In this document: positions 46,362 through 56,306 of the stretch, piece by piece
How the letters are laid out: every line of letters begins with the position of its first letter
How positions within the stretch are numbered: position 1 is the stretch's first letter
Assembly (NCBI RefSeq): GCF_024347375.1
Contig: NZ_AP025470.1
Coordinates: 2,914,001 to 2,978,000 of the forward strand
Length of the DNA stretch: 64,000 bases
From: Vibrio coralliirubri
GTDB taxonomy: Bacteria; Pseudomonadota; Gammaproteobacteria; Enterobacterales; Vibrionaceae
Reading direction: 5' to 3'
Notes under the pieces: model-generated
The model's database searches: none
What the model was told of the DNA's origin: nothing
The model's input: the letters and a program-made list of their open reading frames with translations, nothing else
Made by a program: the position numbers and the translations under genes

Positions 46362-47219
46362 ATGACAATAAAGTGGGATCAGTTACTGCGCTTCAAATTA
46401 ATCGAAGTTGTTGCATTGTGGGAGGGTCGCGTTACGACTAATCACCTATGTAACTCTTTCAATATTAAGCGACAGCAAGCCTCTAGAGACATAAAAGCTT
46501 ATCAAGAGCACTTTTCTACTCCACCACTTGTTCATGATCGTAGTATTAAAGGCTACCGACTTACTGATCATTTTGCGCCAAAGTTTACAAAAGGCACTCC
46601 GAATGAGTATTTGTCACTACTACACAAATACAACAGTGAGCATGTAGACGGCTTTAATTTAAAAGTTCTGGGTTTCGCAGACTCTATTGTCCTTTCAGTC
46701 CCAGACAGGCAGATAGCCCCTATAATCGTTCGTAGACTCCTTCAAGCAGCACGAGAAAGACGCAGAGTTGATATAGAGTATGTATCAATGGATAACCCTG
46801 AAGGGCGAGGCAGAAATATTGTCCCGCACACTATCGTATTTGATGGATTTCGCTGGCACGTGAGAGCATATTGCGAAGAAAGAAAGATGTTCTTAGACTT
46901 TGTATTGAGTCGATTTAGAGGTGAACCTGAGCTGCTCAACCAATCAGAGATTAACATCGAAGACGATGAAGATTGGACTACAGAAGAAATAATCGAAATC
47001 ATCCCAAATCCACATCTTTCACCAGCACAACAGCAAATAGTGAAAGTCGACTACGGGATGCATGATGCGCCATTTACAATTGACTGTCGACGAGCATTGA
47101 TTAAGTATTTGCTCAAACGTTTGGATGTCTGCGTAGATACTAAGAAGCTCTCTTCAGCTCCCAAAAAGTACCAATTAACCCTAGCGAATCCAAAGAATAT
47201 AAAACGCTGGTTGCTATAG
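46362..47219 (+). CDS. WYL-domain transcriptional regulator (BrxR/CapW-like)
   Basis: 285 aa. An N-terminal winged helix (TTNHLCNSFNIKRQQASRDI, residues about 25-45) is followed by a linker, a WYL domain (RRVDIEYVSMDNPEGRGRN, VFDGFRWHVRAYCEER) and a C-terminal WCX-like domain. Such regulators sit beside phage-defence operons, usually as repressors released by a nucleic-acid or nucleotide ligand. Here it is divergent from dptFGH and marks the right end of the island. No dndB repressor is present, so it may be the island's main regulator (inference). Confidence 0.83.
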   Translation: MTIKWDQLLRFKLIEVVALWEGRVTTNHLCNSFNIKRQQASRDIKAYQEHFSTPPLVHDRSIKGYRLTDHFAPKFTKGTPNEYLSLLHKYNSEHVDGFNLKVLGFADSIVLSVPDRQIAPIIVRRLLQAARERRRVDIEYVSMDNPEGRGRNIVPHTIVFDGFRWHVRAYCEERKMFLDFVLSRFRGEPELLNQSEINIEDDEDWTTEEIIEIIPNPHLSPAQQQIVKVDYGMHDAPFTIDCRRALIKYLLKRLDVCVDTKKLSSAPKKYQLTLANPKNIKRWLL

Positions 47220-47291
47220 TGGTATAACAAGACATTCCCCATAGGTAAATACTCACTACCTTTACCTCGATAATTCAGAAATGGTTCAAAA

Positions 47292-48236
47292 TTGACAGTT
47301 AACACATACTCGCACATAGATACCCCATTCAACCTGCGCCACACCTGTTGGTTTTGTGGTGAGCCTTCCAGTAACCTTGTTGAATTTCCCAAGACAGCGC
47401 AGGCTGTTGCCAAGATAGGCCATTCACCGATAGCACTGCCGGCTTGTAATGAGTGTGCGAGAATTAACTATTCAAAGAATCTGACCTCAATTTGGTCTGT
47501 TCGCGATCAGATAAAACACACTCTGATAGACAAGTACGCTAAGCACCTTGGCATCGGTGAGAACTGGACGGAGCAAGAGCTTATTGATTCTGATTTCTCG
47601 GGTTCGACGCTCGGTGGGTTTGGGCGCAGCGCGTGGAAAATGTATCAAATCGCCAAGCAACGCGTCGATTATAAAGGCTGGCCTTTATCGGTTGATGACA
47701 TCCCACTTGAGGTATACGACGAAACCAGTGGCTTTGAGTTTGACGGAACTCGTTATGCCTCAATCAACTCATGTATCGACTATTTCACCAAGGCAGCAGG
47801 CGTAGACAAAGAGCTGTTGTCGCAGCTTGTCGACATCGTTTCATCAGACCGATTTAGCTACGCACTGCGAATCGCCAAGCTGAACAAGAATGTCTCTAAT
47901 ACCAAGCGCTCGGAGATCGTCGAAGAGGTGCTGCAACAGGAGTCTGAACAAGAAGAGATATTGCTTGAGCAAGCTAATTCAATGTTTAACCCAAACGTCG
48001 AAGAGGTGAATATTTCAGGCTCAATAGCGCCTGTATTTGCCATTCAGTGGGCGCTGGCTAACAAGGTTAAAGATTTAGCCCACCTTTGTGCTCTCGAAGA
48101 TGAGTATTTTGACTATTTCGAACATCTCGGCGGCCCTGCAGCTTTCATGTCTTATAACGGCCTACAACTCTACTTAGAATCGCGTCAAAATCCGGAATGG
48201 GTAGAAAAATCGGATCCAAATAAACAGTATTGGTGA
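47292..48236 (+). CDS. Hypothetical protein with N-terminal Cys4 zinc site
   Basis: 314 aa, not recognised. The N-terminus has two CxxC pairs, CWFC near residue 19-22 and CNEC near residue 52-55, spaced like a zinc ribbon or a degenerate HNH centre, followed by INYSKNLTSIWSVRDQIK. The middle is mixed, with a Glu-rich coiled coil (EIVEEVLQQESEQEEILLEQ). No signal peptide or TM segment. It lies between the defence island and plsC and has codon use like its core-genome neighbours. It is probably a conserved Vibrio gene. Function unknown. Confidence 0.7.
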   Translation: MTVNTYSHIDTPFNLRHTCWFCGEPSSNLVEFPKTAQAVAKIGHSPIALPACNECARINYSKNLTSIWSVRDQIKHTLIDKYAKHLGIGENWTEQELIDSDFSGSTLGGFGRSAWKMYQIAKQRVDYKGWPLSVDDIPLEVYDETSGFEFDGTRYASINSCIDYFTKAAGVDKELLSQLVDIVSSDRFSYALRIAKLNKNVSNTKRSEIVEEVLQQESEQEEILLEQANSMFNPNVEEVNISGSIAPVFAIQWALANKVKDLAHLCALEDEYFDYFEHLGGPAAFMSYNGLQLYLESRQNPEWVEKSDPNKQYW

Positions 48237-48432
48237 TAATGAGCCATTACTGGTGAACACGTGTAAGCTCGATAACTGTGTCAAACACCCATTGTTAGTC
48301 CTTGTTTTATATAAAGATCTAAAAATTGCCCCCTATCACAGTTAATTGTTGCAATTCGGTTAAATAGAGTGAAAACTTCAAGCATCTAAAACTATTTAAT
48401 CACTGCCATCTGCGGTGAGTAAGGAGTGAATT

Positions 48433-49200
48433 GTGCTTGCTGTTCTTCGTATTATTTTGGCTACGGTGTTTATTATTTTCACCACTCTATGTGCTTTTGT
48501 TTACTGCTTGTTTAGCCCCAAGAACCCCAAGCATGTGTACGTTTTCTGTCGTTGGTTCAACCAGCTCCAAAAGATCATTGGTGTAAAACTGGTGCAGCGC
48601 GGCCTAGACAATGCTCCTACACCAGAAAACAGCGTCTACATCTCTAACCACCAAAGCATATTAGACTTTGTAACCGACCCAGGAATGCTAAGACCACGCA
48701 CTGTTTCATTGGGCAAGCGCGATTTGTTGTACGTGCCTTTCTTTGGTCTGCTGTATTGGATCACCGGTAACATCATGATTAACCGCGAAGACAAGTCCAA
48801 AGCACGCGATACCATCAAGCAAGTGGCGGAAGCGATTCATCAGAGAGATCTGTCTGTTTGGGTTTACCCTGAAGGAACCCGTAGTAAAGGGCGTGGATTA
48901 CTGCCATTCAAAACAGGCGCTTTCCGAATGGCGATTGAAGCTGGTGTGCCTATCACCCCAATGTGTACCAGCACCACGCACAATAAGATCGACTTTAATC
49001 GTATCAATAATGGCATTGTGATCACCGAGATGCTCGAACCTATCGATGTATCCGGATACAAGCTTAGTGATGCAAGAGAACTGGCCAATCGCTGTCACGC
49101 ACTCATGGCAGAGAAAATCGCAGAGCTTGATGCAGAAGTGGCTCGTTTAGAGGCGCAGCAAAAACCAGAGTTGGATTCAGATCGTTCTTCTACGAACTAA
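48433..49200 (+). CDS. plsC: 1-acyl-sn-glycerol-3-phosphate acyltransferase
   Basis: 255 aa. An N-terminal membrane segment (LAVLRIILATVFIIFTTLC) is followed by the acyltransferase motifs: NHQSILDF (HX4D), GNIMINRED, YPEGTRSKGRG and a later GVPITPM. It makes phosphatidic acid from lysophosphatidic acid at the inner membrane. The start is GTG with AAGGAG 6 bp upstream. The C-terminal tail is charged and variable. No operon partner; the upstream 196 bp holds its promoter. Confidence 0.93.
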   Translation: MLAVLRIILATVFIIFTTLCAFVYCLFSPKNPKHVYVFCRWFNQLQKIIGVKLVQRGLDNAPTPENSVYISNHQSILDFVTDPGMLRPRTVSLGKRDLLYVPFFGLLYWITGNIMINREDKSKARDTIKQVAEAIHQRDLSVWVYPEGTRSKGRGLLPFKTGAFRMAIEAGVPITPMCTSTTHNKIDFNRINNGIVITEMLEPIDVSGYKLSDARELANRCHALMAEKIAELDAEVARLEAQQKPELDSDRSSTN

Positions 49201-49347
49201 CTCGCAACGAAACCACTGAGTCATCGCTCAGTTACTTAAAAAGACACTCAACGATCGCAACTCTCATTGTTCTTGTTTTACTTGCTGGCGCTTATCCGCA
49301 AAATAAAAACAGGCGTTATCGGCTTTATAGAGCAATGGGAGTAAACG

Positions 49348-50703
49348 ATGGAAGTGATTCACCATGGTGGCAAACATACTGTCACAGGATCTTGTCACGA
49401 ACTAAGAGATTCAGGCCAAGCGGTGCTCATCGATTGTGGCTTGTTTCAAGGTAAAGAGTCCCAAGGTGCGGATACACGCCCTCTTGATATTGAATTTGCA
49501 ACATCCCACCTCAACGCTCTGCTGCTGACTCATACTCACATTGATCATATTGGCCGATTACCTTGGTTACTCGCCAGTGGATTTAACCAACCGATTTATT
49601 GCACGCAAGCCACCGCTGAACTTGCCCCTTTAATGATTGAGGATGGATTAAAACTGCAAGGGCTCAGCAATAAACAATCGAAGCTGATACTCAAAAAGAT
49701 TCATTCGTTAATTGCTCCCAAGCCTTACGGGGAATGGTTTCCAATCACGTCTAAACAGCAAAACAACGGAAAGGTTCATCATAGGCCAAATACTCTGCAT
49801 GCTCGCTTTCAACCTGCCGGGCACATCTTAGGTTCCGCCTATATCGAGATTAAGTTACCCAACCAAGAAGTAGTTGTGTTTTCTGGAGACTTAGGCCCGA
49901 GTAACACACCACTGCTACCGGATCCCAAGTCACCACAGCAAGCCGATTATCTGTTTATCGAATCCACTTATGGCACCAGTACACATGATGATATTGCTAC
50001 GCGATCTGAGCGTCTCAAAGCAATTATTGATCGTTCACTACTCGATGGTGGCGTTATTCTAATCCCGGCTTTTAGTATCGGCAGAACTCAGGAATTGTTG
50101 TTTGATATCGAACACCTGATCTTTGAGCATCAACTCAGTAGCGATATTCCTATTATTCTCGATTCTCCGATGGCTCAAAAAGTGACGCGTTCATACCGAC
50201 GTTTTAAAGAGTTGTGGGGACAAGAAGCAAAGCAGCGTCTTGAACTGAAACGCCACCCACTCGCTTTTGAGCAGTGCATTACCGTTGATGGACATAGAAT
50301 GCACAAGAAAATCGTGAATCGCCTCAAGTCGACCGGTGAACCCGCGATTGTGGTCGCAGCTTCTGGGATGTGTCAGGGTGGCAGGATAATGAACTACTTA
50401 TCTGCCTTGCTTCCCGATAAACGAACCGATGTGATTTTAGCGGGCTATCAAGCGCACGGGACGCTCGGACGAGAGCTGCAACAAGGTGAAATGCAGGTTT
50501 CTATTGATAACAAAGACGTTGAGGTTAATGCTCAAATTCATGGCATGTCAGGCTATTCTGCCCATGCAGATAAAGAAGATCTCTACCGATTTATAGAGGG
50601 CATCGCGACCCCACCGAAAGAGGTGCATTTGATTCACGGCGAGCCAAATACTCAGTCTGAGTTCGCTAAAGAACTACAGACACGAAGGTTCGTGGTTGTT
50701 TGA
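49348..50703 (+). CDS. MBL-fold/beta-CASP RNA-processing-type hydrolase
   Basis: 451 aa. The metallo-beta-lactamase motif is HTHIDHIGRLP (residues about 57-67), further metal ligands lie at FQPAGHILGSAY and FSGDLG, the beta-CASP region follows, and the C-terminal RMMBL block is MSGYSAHADKEDLY. Characterised relatives are RNases or 3'-end processing nucleases (CPSF73-like). GGGAG precedes the start. The native substrate is unknown. It stands alone between plsC and the alanine symporter. Confidence 0.87.
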   Translation: MEVIHHGGKHTVTGSCHELRDSGQAVLIDCGLFQGKESQGADTRPLDIEFATSHLNALLLTHTHIDHIGRLPWLLASGFNQPIYCTQATAELAPLMIEDGLKLQGLSNKQSKLILKKIHSLIAPKPYGEWFPITSKQQNNGKVHHRPNTLHARFQPAGHILGSAYIEIKLPNQEVVVFSGDLGPSNTPLLPDPKSPQQADYLFIESTYGTSTHDDIATRSERLKAIIDRSLLDGGVILIPAFSIGRTQELLFDIEHLIFEHQLSSDIPIILDSPMAQKVTRSYRRFKELWGQEAKQRLELKRHPLAFEQCITVDGHRMHKKIVNRLKSTGEPAIVVAASGMCQGGRIMNYLSALLPDKRTDVILAGYQAHGTLGRELQQGEMQVSIDNKDVEVNAQIHGMSGYSAHADKEDLYRFIEGIATPPKEVHLIHGEPNTQSEFAKELQTRRFVVV

Positions 50704-51158
50704 AACAGGCATAAAATTAGCCACTTTCACTAGGTAGATATTAAAGCCTCAATTATCAAACCTTCAAAAACCATAGTCTCTTAGACCTGCTAGCTCACCC
50801 GATGCAGGTGATATATTCCAACCTACTTACCCCACCATCCATATGTCAGCCGTTTATGCTAAGCGGCTGTAACCGCTGTTTTGCGCAATTTCGTTTCTTA
50901 TGCGCACCTCAAGATCCCCTTTCTGTATTAATCACTATTTATTCACTTTGCAAAACACCATAAAACACAACCAGTTGCATAGGCAATTAAATGGAACGAT
51001 TATCGAATTAGCACTAAGCATTAACAAACACCCTCTATAACTTGCTTTATGTCACAGTAATCCTAATGCGCAGTTAAATAATTTAACACTCGGGTTACAA
51101 GTGAAGTATTGTGTTGTTCGAAAAACAATCATAAGCAAAACTAACAGGGAAAATACTC
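50704..51158. other. 455-bp intergenic region upstream of the alanine symporter
   Basis: Holds a hairpin CAGCCG...CGGCTG (50847-50869) with a competing AGCGG...CCGCT pairing, possibly the end signal of the MBL gene but without a clean T run. The rest is AT-rich promoter sequence. No ORF and no glycine-riboswitch motif was seen, although some Vibrio symporters of this family have one. Confidence 0.4.
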
Positions 51159-52706
51159 ATGCAGTCATTCGTTGATTTTTTGAATGGAATAATCTGGAGC
51201 CCAGTACTTATCTACCTATGTTTAGGTGCAGGTTTGTTCTACTCCATCATGACTCGATTTGTTCAAATCCGTCACTTCTTTGAAATGTGGCGCTTGCTAC
51301 TATCGGGTAAAAGCTCATCAAAAGGCATCTCGTCTTTCCAAGCTCTAGCCGTTTCGCTATCTGGCCGTGTAGGTACAGGTAACATTGCTGGTGTTGCTGC
51401 CGCTATCGGTTTCGGTGGCCCAGGTGCAGTATTCTGGATGTGGGTTGTAGCCTTCTTTGGCGCCGCGACTGCTTACGCAGAATCTACGCTAGCGCAAATC
51501 TACAAAGAAGAAGACGAAGGCCAGTTCCGTGGTGGTCCGGCTTACTACATTGAAAAAGCAATGGGTCAGAAGTGGTACGCATGGATCTTCGCTATCGCGA
51601 CTATTTTTGCATGTGGTATTTTGCTTCCAGGTGTTCAGTCAAACAGTATCGGTAATGCTGTAGAAGCTGCATTTGGCTCAGGTGACATGATTGAAACAGC
51701 TGTCGGTACATTCAGTTTCGCTAAAATTTTCACCGGTACTGTTGTTGCTATCATCCTTGCTTTCATCATCTTTGGTGGTGTTAAACGTATTGCGAACTTC
51801 ACACAGATCGTTGTTCCTTTCATGGCATTGGCTTACATCATCATCGCGTTCGTTATCATCCTGCTAAACATCAGCCAAGTGCCAACTGTTTTCGCAATGA
51901 TTGTTGGTGATGCATTCACACCTATGGCAGGCTTCGGTGCTGCAATTGGTTGGGGGGTTAAGCGTGGTGTTTACTCAAACGAAGCGGGTCAAGGTACTGG
52001 TCCTCACGCGGCAGCGGCTGCAAGTGTTGATCACCCAGCTCAGCAAGGTTTGGTACAAGCGTTCTCTATCTACATCGATACTCTTCTAGTATGTTCTGCT
52101 ACAGCGTTCATGATCATCATCACTGGTGCTTACAACGTTCACGGCGGCGCTGAGGGTGTATTCCTTGTTCAGAACCTAGCAGCAAACATCGGTGCGAATG
52201 GTCCTGTATTTACACAGCTTGCTATTGAAAGTGCACTACCAGGCATTGGTAAGCCATTCATCGCATTTGCTCTGTTCTTCTTCGCATTTACAACGATTCT
52301 TGCTTACTACTACATCGCAGAAACGAATATTGCGTACCTACGTCGTACCATCAAGATCCCTGGCATGATGTTCGTACTTAAGCTTGTTCTTATCACTGCA
52401 GTTTTCTATGGCACAGTTAAAACAGCGAACCTTGCATGGGCAATGGGTGATGTTGGTGTTGGCTTGATGGCATGGTTAAACATCGTTGGTATTCTGATCA
52501 TCTTCTTCATGTCTAAGCCTGCGCTTAAAGCTCTAGCAGACTACGAAGAACAGCAGAAACAAGGTGTGACTGAGTATACGTTCAACCCTGTAAAACTAGG
52601 CATTAAAGGTGCTACTTACTGGGAAGAGAAGTACAAGCGTAAAACAGGCAAGTCTCCTGAAGCAGAAGCTGCAGACACTAAACCTGTAGAGCAGCCTTCA
52701 GCTTAA
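51159..52706 (+). CDS. Alanine/glycine:cation symporter (AGCS family)
   Basis: 515 aa, about eleven hydrophobic segments; inner membrane. Family blocks: FVQIRHFFEMWRLL, SSFQALAVSLSGRVGTGNIAG, GAVFWMWVVAFFGAATAYAE, GWGVKRGVYSNEAGQGTGP. It imports alanine or glycine with Na+ (or H+). AACAGGGAAA lies before the start as ribosome site. Codon use is highly biased, as for an abundant protein. A bidirectional terminator follows at 52765-52803. Confidence 0.94.
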   Translation: MQSFVDFLNGIIWSPVLIYLCLGAGLFYSIMTRFVQIRHFFEMWRLLLSGKSSSKGISSFQALAVSLSGRVGTGNIAGVAAAIGFGGPGAVFWMWVVAFFGAATAYAESTLAQIYKEEDEGQFRGGPAYYIEKAMGQKWYAWIFAIATIFACGILLPGVQSNSIGNAVEAAFGSGDMIETAVGTFSFAKIFTGTVVAIILAFIIFGGVKRIANFTQIVVPFMALAYIIIAFVIILLNISQVPTVFAMIVGDAFTPMAGFGAAIGWGVKRGVYSNEAGQGTGPHAAAAASVDHPAQQGLVQAFSIYIDTLLVCSATAFMIIITGAYNVHGGAEGVFLVQNLAANIGANGPVFTQLAIESALPGIGKPFIAFALFFFAFTTILAYYYIAETNIAYLRRTIKIPGMMFVLKLVLITAVFYGTVKTANLAWAMGDVGVGLMAWLNIVGILIIFFMSKPALKALADYEEQQKQGVTEYTFNPVKLGIKGATYWEEKYKRKTGKSPEAEAADTKPVEQPSA

Positions 52707-52764
52707 GCTTAAGCTTTCCTTAGCAAATAGATTGCTTTAACAAATAGCGCTATTAACAACTCAT

Positions 52765-52803
52765 AAAAAAGGGGTTAGCCATTTCGGCTAACCCCTTTTG
52801 TTT
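52765..52803. terminator. Bidirectional terminator between the convergent symporter and satP genes
   Basis: AAAAAGGGGTTAGCC-ATTTC-GGCTAACCCCTTTT, with A and T tails on both sides. Confidence 0.92.
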
Positions 52804-52857
52804 TATTCATAACCAATAAATGGCTTATAACAAACTAACTGTTCCCGAGTTAGAGTA

Positions 52858-53451
52858 TTAAGCAGCGATTTCTTGTGTTGCCATTTGAGGTGCTTTCTTC
52901 TCACCGATAGGCAGTACTGTACGGCCGTATTCGTTGTTGATTACTTGTGCCATTGCAAAGTAAATAGCTGAAGCACCACAGAAGATACCTTCAAAACCAG
53001 CGATAGTGCCGATTAGTTCGCTGCCAGTGAAATCACGAGCTGCAAGTAGGAAGAACAAGATAGTTAGTGAACCGAATACTACTTGCTTCGCCACTGGGTA
53101 GCATAGAGAGCCGATGAACATGAAGCCTGTGAAAATGCCCCATAGTAGTAGGTACCAACCCATGAATGCTGCAGGGCTTGCAGGTAGGCCCATGTAAGGC
53201 ATCACGATTAAACCAACCAAAGACAACCAGAATAGGCCGTAAGAAGTAAACGCAGTTGTACCGAACGTGTCACCACGTTTGAAACACATTGTGCCCACGA
53301 TAACTTGGCTCAAACCACCGTAAAAAATACCCATAGCAAGAATCATTGAATCGATTGGAAAGAAACCTGCGTTGTGGATATTAAGAAGAATAGTGGTCAT
53401 ACCGAAACCCATTAAGCCTAGTGGCGCTGGGTTAGCTAGTTTGGTCGACAT
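52858..53451 (-). CDS. satP: Acetate/succinate transporter, GPR1/FUN34/YaaH (SatP) family
   Basis: 197 aa, six membrane helices. The family signature [18 protein letters not shown] lies at residues 7-24, with further blocks [19 protein letters not shown] and [16 protein letters not shown]. Members are small channels or transporters for acetate and succinate. The C-terminal tail is short and polar. Symbol by family; the substrate is not verified. Confidence 0.88.
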   Translation of the reverse strand: MSTKLANPAPLGLMGFGMTTILLNIHNAGFFPIDSMILAMGIFYGGLSQVIVGTMCFKRGDTFGTTAFTSYGLFWLSLVGLIVMPYMGLPASPAAFMGWYLLLWGIFTGFMFIGSLCYPVAKQVVFGSLTILFFLLAARDFTGSELIGTIAGFEGIFCGASAIYFAMAQVINNEYGRTVLPIGEKKAPQMATQEIAA

Positions 53452-53633
53452 TGCGAATTTACCTTATTGAAGTGGTTGATTAAAAAAAAACGATAAAAGT
53501 TATCAGAAAATTTTAATATATAAACCGTACAACTAGGTAATCCAGTTATCGAAAACTAAGATTGTGTAAATGATCTTATGGAAAATCAGTTTCATAACAA
53601 CACCAATCAATTCACAGAAACTATAAGTAAACA

Positions 53634-54360
53634 AATTCCCTATCGCGTATCGACTCATTAGATCGTCATTCCAGAATCGAGGAACGAGATATCTGGAATC
53701 TCGCCCTTAGACATATGCGCCGACGATAAACGCTAAAGATTCCCTATCACGTTCGTTCCTCACTGTAGGGAATGACGGTGGTTTGCTTAAATGCGAGTAA
53801 ACGAGATGCGGGATGCGAAGAGTGTGTTGAGATTGAAGTAAGTGATATGCATATAAAAAAGATGCGGGTAACAAGATTCAGGATGCGAAAAGAGTCTTTG
53901 GATTTGAGTAAGCGCCCCACTTAATAACAAACGTAGGCAACAGAGGGCGAGCTCTTCGCTACTCGTTTACTCGTATCCATATCAACTCATTGAATCGTCA
54001 TTCCAGAATCGAGGGACGAGATATCTGGAATCTCTTCTTAGACATAAATACCGACGATAAACGCTAGAGATTCCCTATCGCGTTCGTCCCTCACTGTAGG
54101 GAATGACGAGGTTTGCTTAGATGCCAGCAAACGGGATACGAAGAGCGTGTTTAGATTGAAGTCAGTGAAATACAAGGTATGAAATGAAGAATAATAGAGA
54201 CCGAGCTTTTCGTTACTCGCTTACTCTCATCCATATCAACTCATTGAATCGTCATTCCAGAATCGAGGAACGAGATATCTGGAATCTCCTAAAGCATAAA
54301 CACCGACGACAAACGCCAGAGATTCCCTATCACGTTCGTTCCTCACTGTAGGGAATGACG
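53634..54360. repeat. Array of paired REP-like palindromes
   Basis: Three pairs, each with a CGTCATTCCAGA...TCTGGAATCT hairpin followed by an inverted AGATTCCCTA...TAGGGAATGACG hairpin: 53664-53702/53737-53777, 53996-54033/54067-54108 and 54250-54287/54319-54360. A partial unit precedes them at 53634. Linkers are also repeated (ACTCG..TTACTC, CATATCAACTCATTGAATCG). These belong to the same family as 5123-5640. The remainder of 53452-54519 is AT-rich linker with no ORF. Confidence 0.85.
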
Positions 54361-54519
54361 GTGGTTTTCGTAGATGCGGGTAACGAGAGACGAGATACGA
54401 ACAGCGGGCTCAGATTGAGTAAGCGAGAAACTAAATAGCAAACACGAACAATAATAAGTCGGTTTTTTCGTTACTCGATTACTCGCATCCCGTATCTGTT
54501 CCCCATTCGTAATCTCAAA

Positions 54520-56070
54520 TTACGCTTGTTGTGTTTTAGATTCAGACACTTGAGATTGAACGTCTGAAAAAGCATTTTTACTCGCGTCGCGCTTGGCTAA
54601 CAGAGTTACAAGAATAATCTGAGCAACAAGAGCGCCTAACACAACCAATGCACTTCCTGTAAAGCCTGCCACTACAAAACTAACCAAAGCGATAGAACCG
54701 TTCATCAACGCATAAGGTAGCTGCGTCTTAAAGTGTTCAAACTGGTCACACCCTGCCCCTGTTGAAGAAAGAATCGTGGTTTCAGAGATCGGTGAGCAGT
54801 GATCACCAAACAAGCCACCCGATAACACGGCACCAATTGCGACGAGAAGCGGAGCATCTATCGCAATCGCGGTTGGAATAACCAATGGCATCATTATCGC
54901 GAAAGTTCCCCACGATGATCCCGTTGCGAATGAAATAATGGCAGACAGCAAGAACGCGACCGCAGGCACTAACCAGTATGGAAAACCACTCTGTGCTTGC
55001 TCAGCAATATAAGCCGCTGCACCCAATTCTTTACCGACTGTGCTTAATGCCCAAGCCAATACTAAGATGATCGCTACGGGCATCATGTTTCCCATGCCTT
55101 TTAAGTACACAGAAACACCGTCTGAAAGCTTTCTTACGCCGTAGTAAGCCATTAATGAAATTAAGGTAATCGCGGCAAAGAAATAAGCCGATGATAATGC
55201 CGCTCTGAATGATGAACCGGCGACCTTTTGGAACGGGAAGCCTTGTGGAACCAACATGGCACACAACACCACCAGCATCACTAACAATGGTGCCCAGACA
55301 AAAGATGCCTTTGCATTTTTATGCGAGAACGGATTTAGTGATTCGTTATTCACGCCAGAGTTAATTCCCGCCAGGCAATCACGCTCAGCTTTTGCCATTG
55401 GCCCAAAATCTAAACCTTTAACGGACACGAGCGGAACGATGAAAATCGCGAGGAATGCGTAGAACTGAAAAGGAATCGCACCAATGAACGCATCCCAGTC
55501 AGACATGTTAACGCTCAACGCAGTAAATTCTTTCTGGATCAGGCTCATGATGTAAACGCCCCACCCAATGAAAGGAATAAGGATCGCAACTGGCGACGAG
55601 GTTGAGTCGATGATGAATGCTAGCTTCTGTCTTGAAAGTTTCAGTTTATCGAAAAGAGGACGAAAAACAGGGCCAACAATTAAAGGGGTACCTAAGTCTG
55701 AGAAAAATATAACGATTCCACCAAACCATGCTGAGATTTGAGCTTGGCATTTGTTGCTTACCCACTGAGTAACACGTTTTGCAAACGCAACACCACCACC
55801 CGACTTCTCCATCAAGGCAACAAAGCCTCCGATGAACACCAACAGCATAATCACGCCAGCGTTGTAGCTGTCGGTCAGTTGAGGGACTAAGTAGCCTTTC
55901 ACCATGGTACCAAAAGTATCAAGCGGGTTAAGTTCGCTAAACATGCCAGTCAGCATTGCCACACCACTCAGCACACCAGCAAAAAGGCCTATCACCACAT
56001 TCCTTGTCGCCAACGACAACACCAAAGTAATCACAATGGGGATGAGTGACGTGATATCTGTCTGTTCCAT
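54520..56070 (-). CDS. Na+/H+ antiporter, NhaC family type
   Basis: 516 aa with about twelve hydrophobic segments; inner membrane. Family blocks: SLATRNVVIGLFAGVLSG, MLLVFIGGFVALMEKSGG, FFSDLGTPLIVGP, SFATGSSWGTFAIMMPL and GGLFGDHCSPISETTI. It is probably used for Na+ extrusion and pH homeostasis, though related proteins carry organic acids or malate-lactate, so the substrate is uncertain. The region upstream (56071-56245) is AT-rich promoter sequence. No operon partners. Confidence 0.85.
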   Translation of the reverse strand: MEQTDITSLIPIVITLVLSLATRNVVIGLFAGVLSGVAMLTGMFSELNPLDTFGTMVKGYLVPQLTDSYNAGVIMLLVFIGGFVALMEKSGGGVAFAKRVTQWVSNKCQAQISAWFGGIVIFFSDLGTPLIVGPVFRPLFDKLKLSRQKLAFIIDSTSSPVAILIPFIGWGVYIMSLIQKEFTALSVNMSDWDAFIGAIPFQFYAFLAIFIVPLVSVKGLDFGPMAKAERDCLAGINSGVNNESLNPFSHKNAKASFVWAPLLVMLVVLCAMLVPQGFPFQKVAGSSFRAALSSAYFFAAITLISLMAYYGVRKLSDGVSVYLKGMGNMMPVAIILVLAWALSTVGKELGAAAYIAEQAQSGFPYWLVPAVAFLLSAIISFATGSSWGTFAIMMPLVIPTAIAIDAPLLVAIGAVLSGGLFGDHCSPISETTILSSTGAGCDQFEHFKTQLPYALMNGSIALVSFVVAGFTGSALVVLGALVAQIILVTLLAKRDASKNAFSDVQSQVSESKTQQA

Positions 56071-56306
56071 AGGTACACCTTAACCCTAAAATAAAAGAAT
56101 AAATATAAATTAAATTTGAATATAAATTCACATCAAGCATTTGTACAGAACTTTATCCTCCAACTGGATAATTAGTCTTTAATTGCGCTTCAACATAGCC
56201 AAATAGACCAATAGCCCGCCTTAGATAGCCAAGTTCGAAACGAAAAAAAGCCGAAAGTAGTGAACTGACCCCCAATAGTTGGACACCAATTATTGGGGGG
56301 CTTTTT

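Noticed and set aside
50900..51158. Glycine riboswitch upstream of the AGCS symporter
   Set aside because: Some Vibrio AGCS genes have one, but the conserved glycine-aptamer segments are not present; only AT-rich promoter sequence is seen.
53634..54360. CRISPR array
   Set aside because: The repeats are palindromes in alternating orientation with conserved linkers and irregular spacing; no unique spacers and no cas genes.
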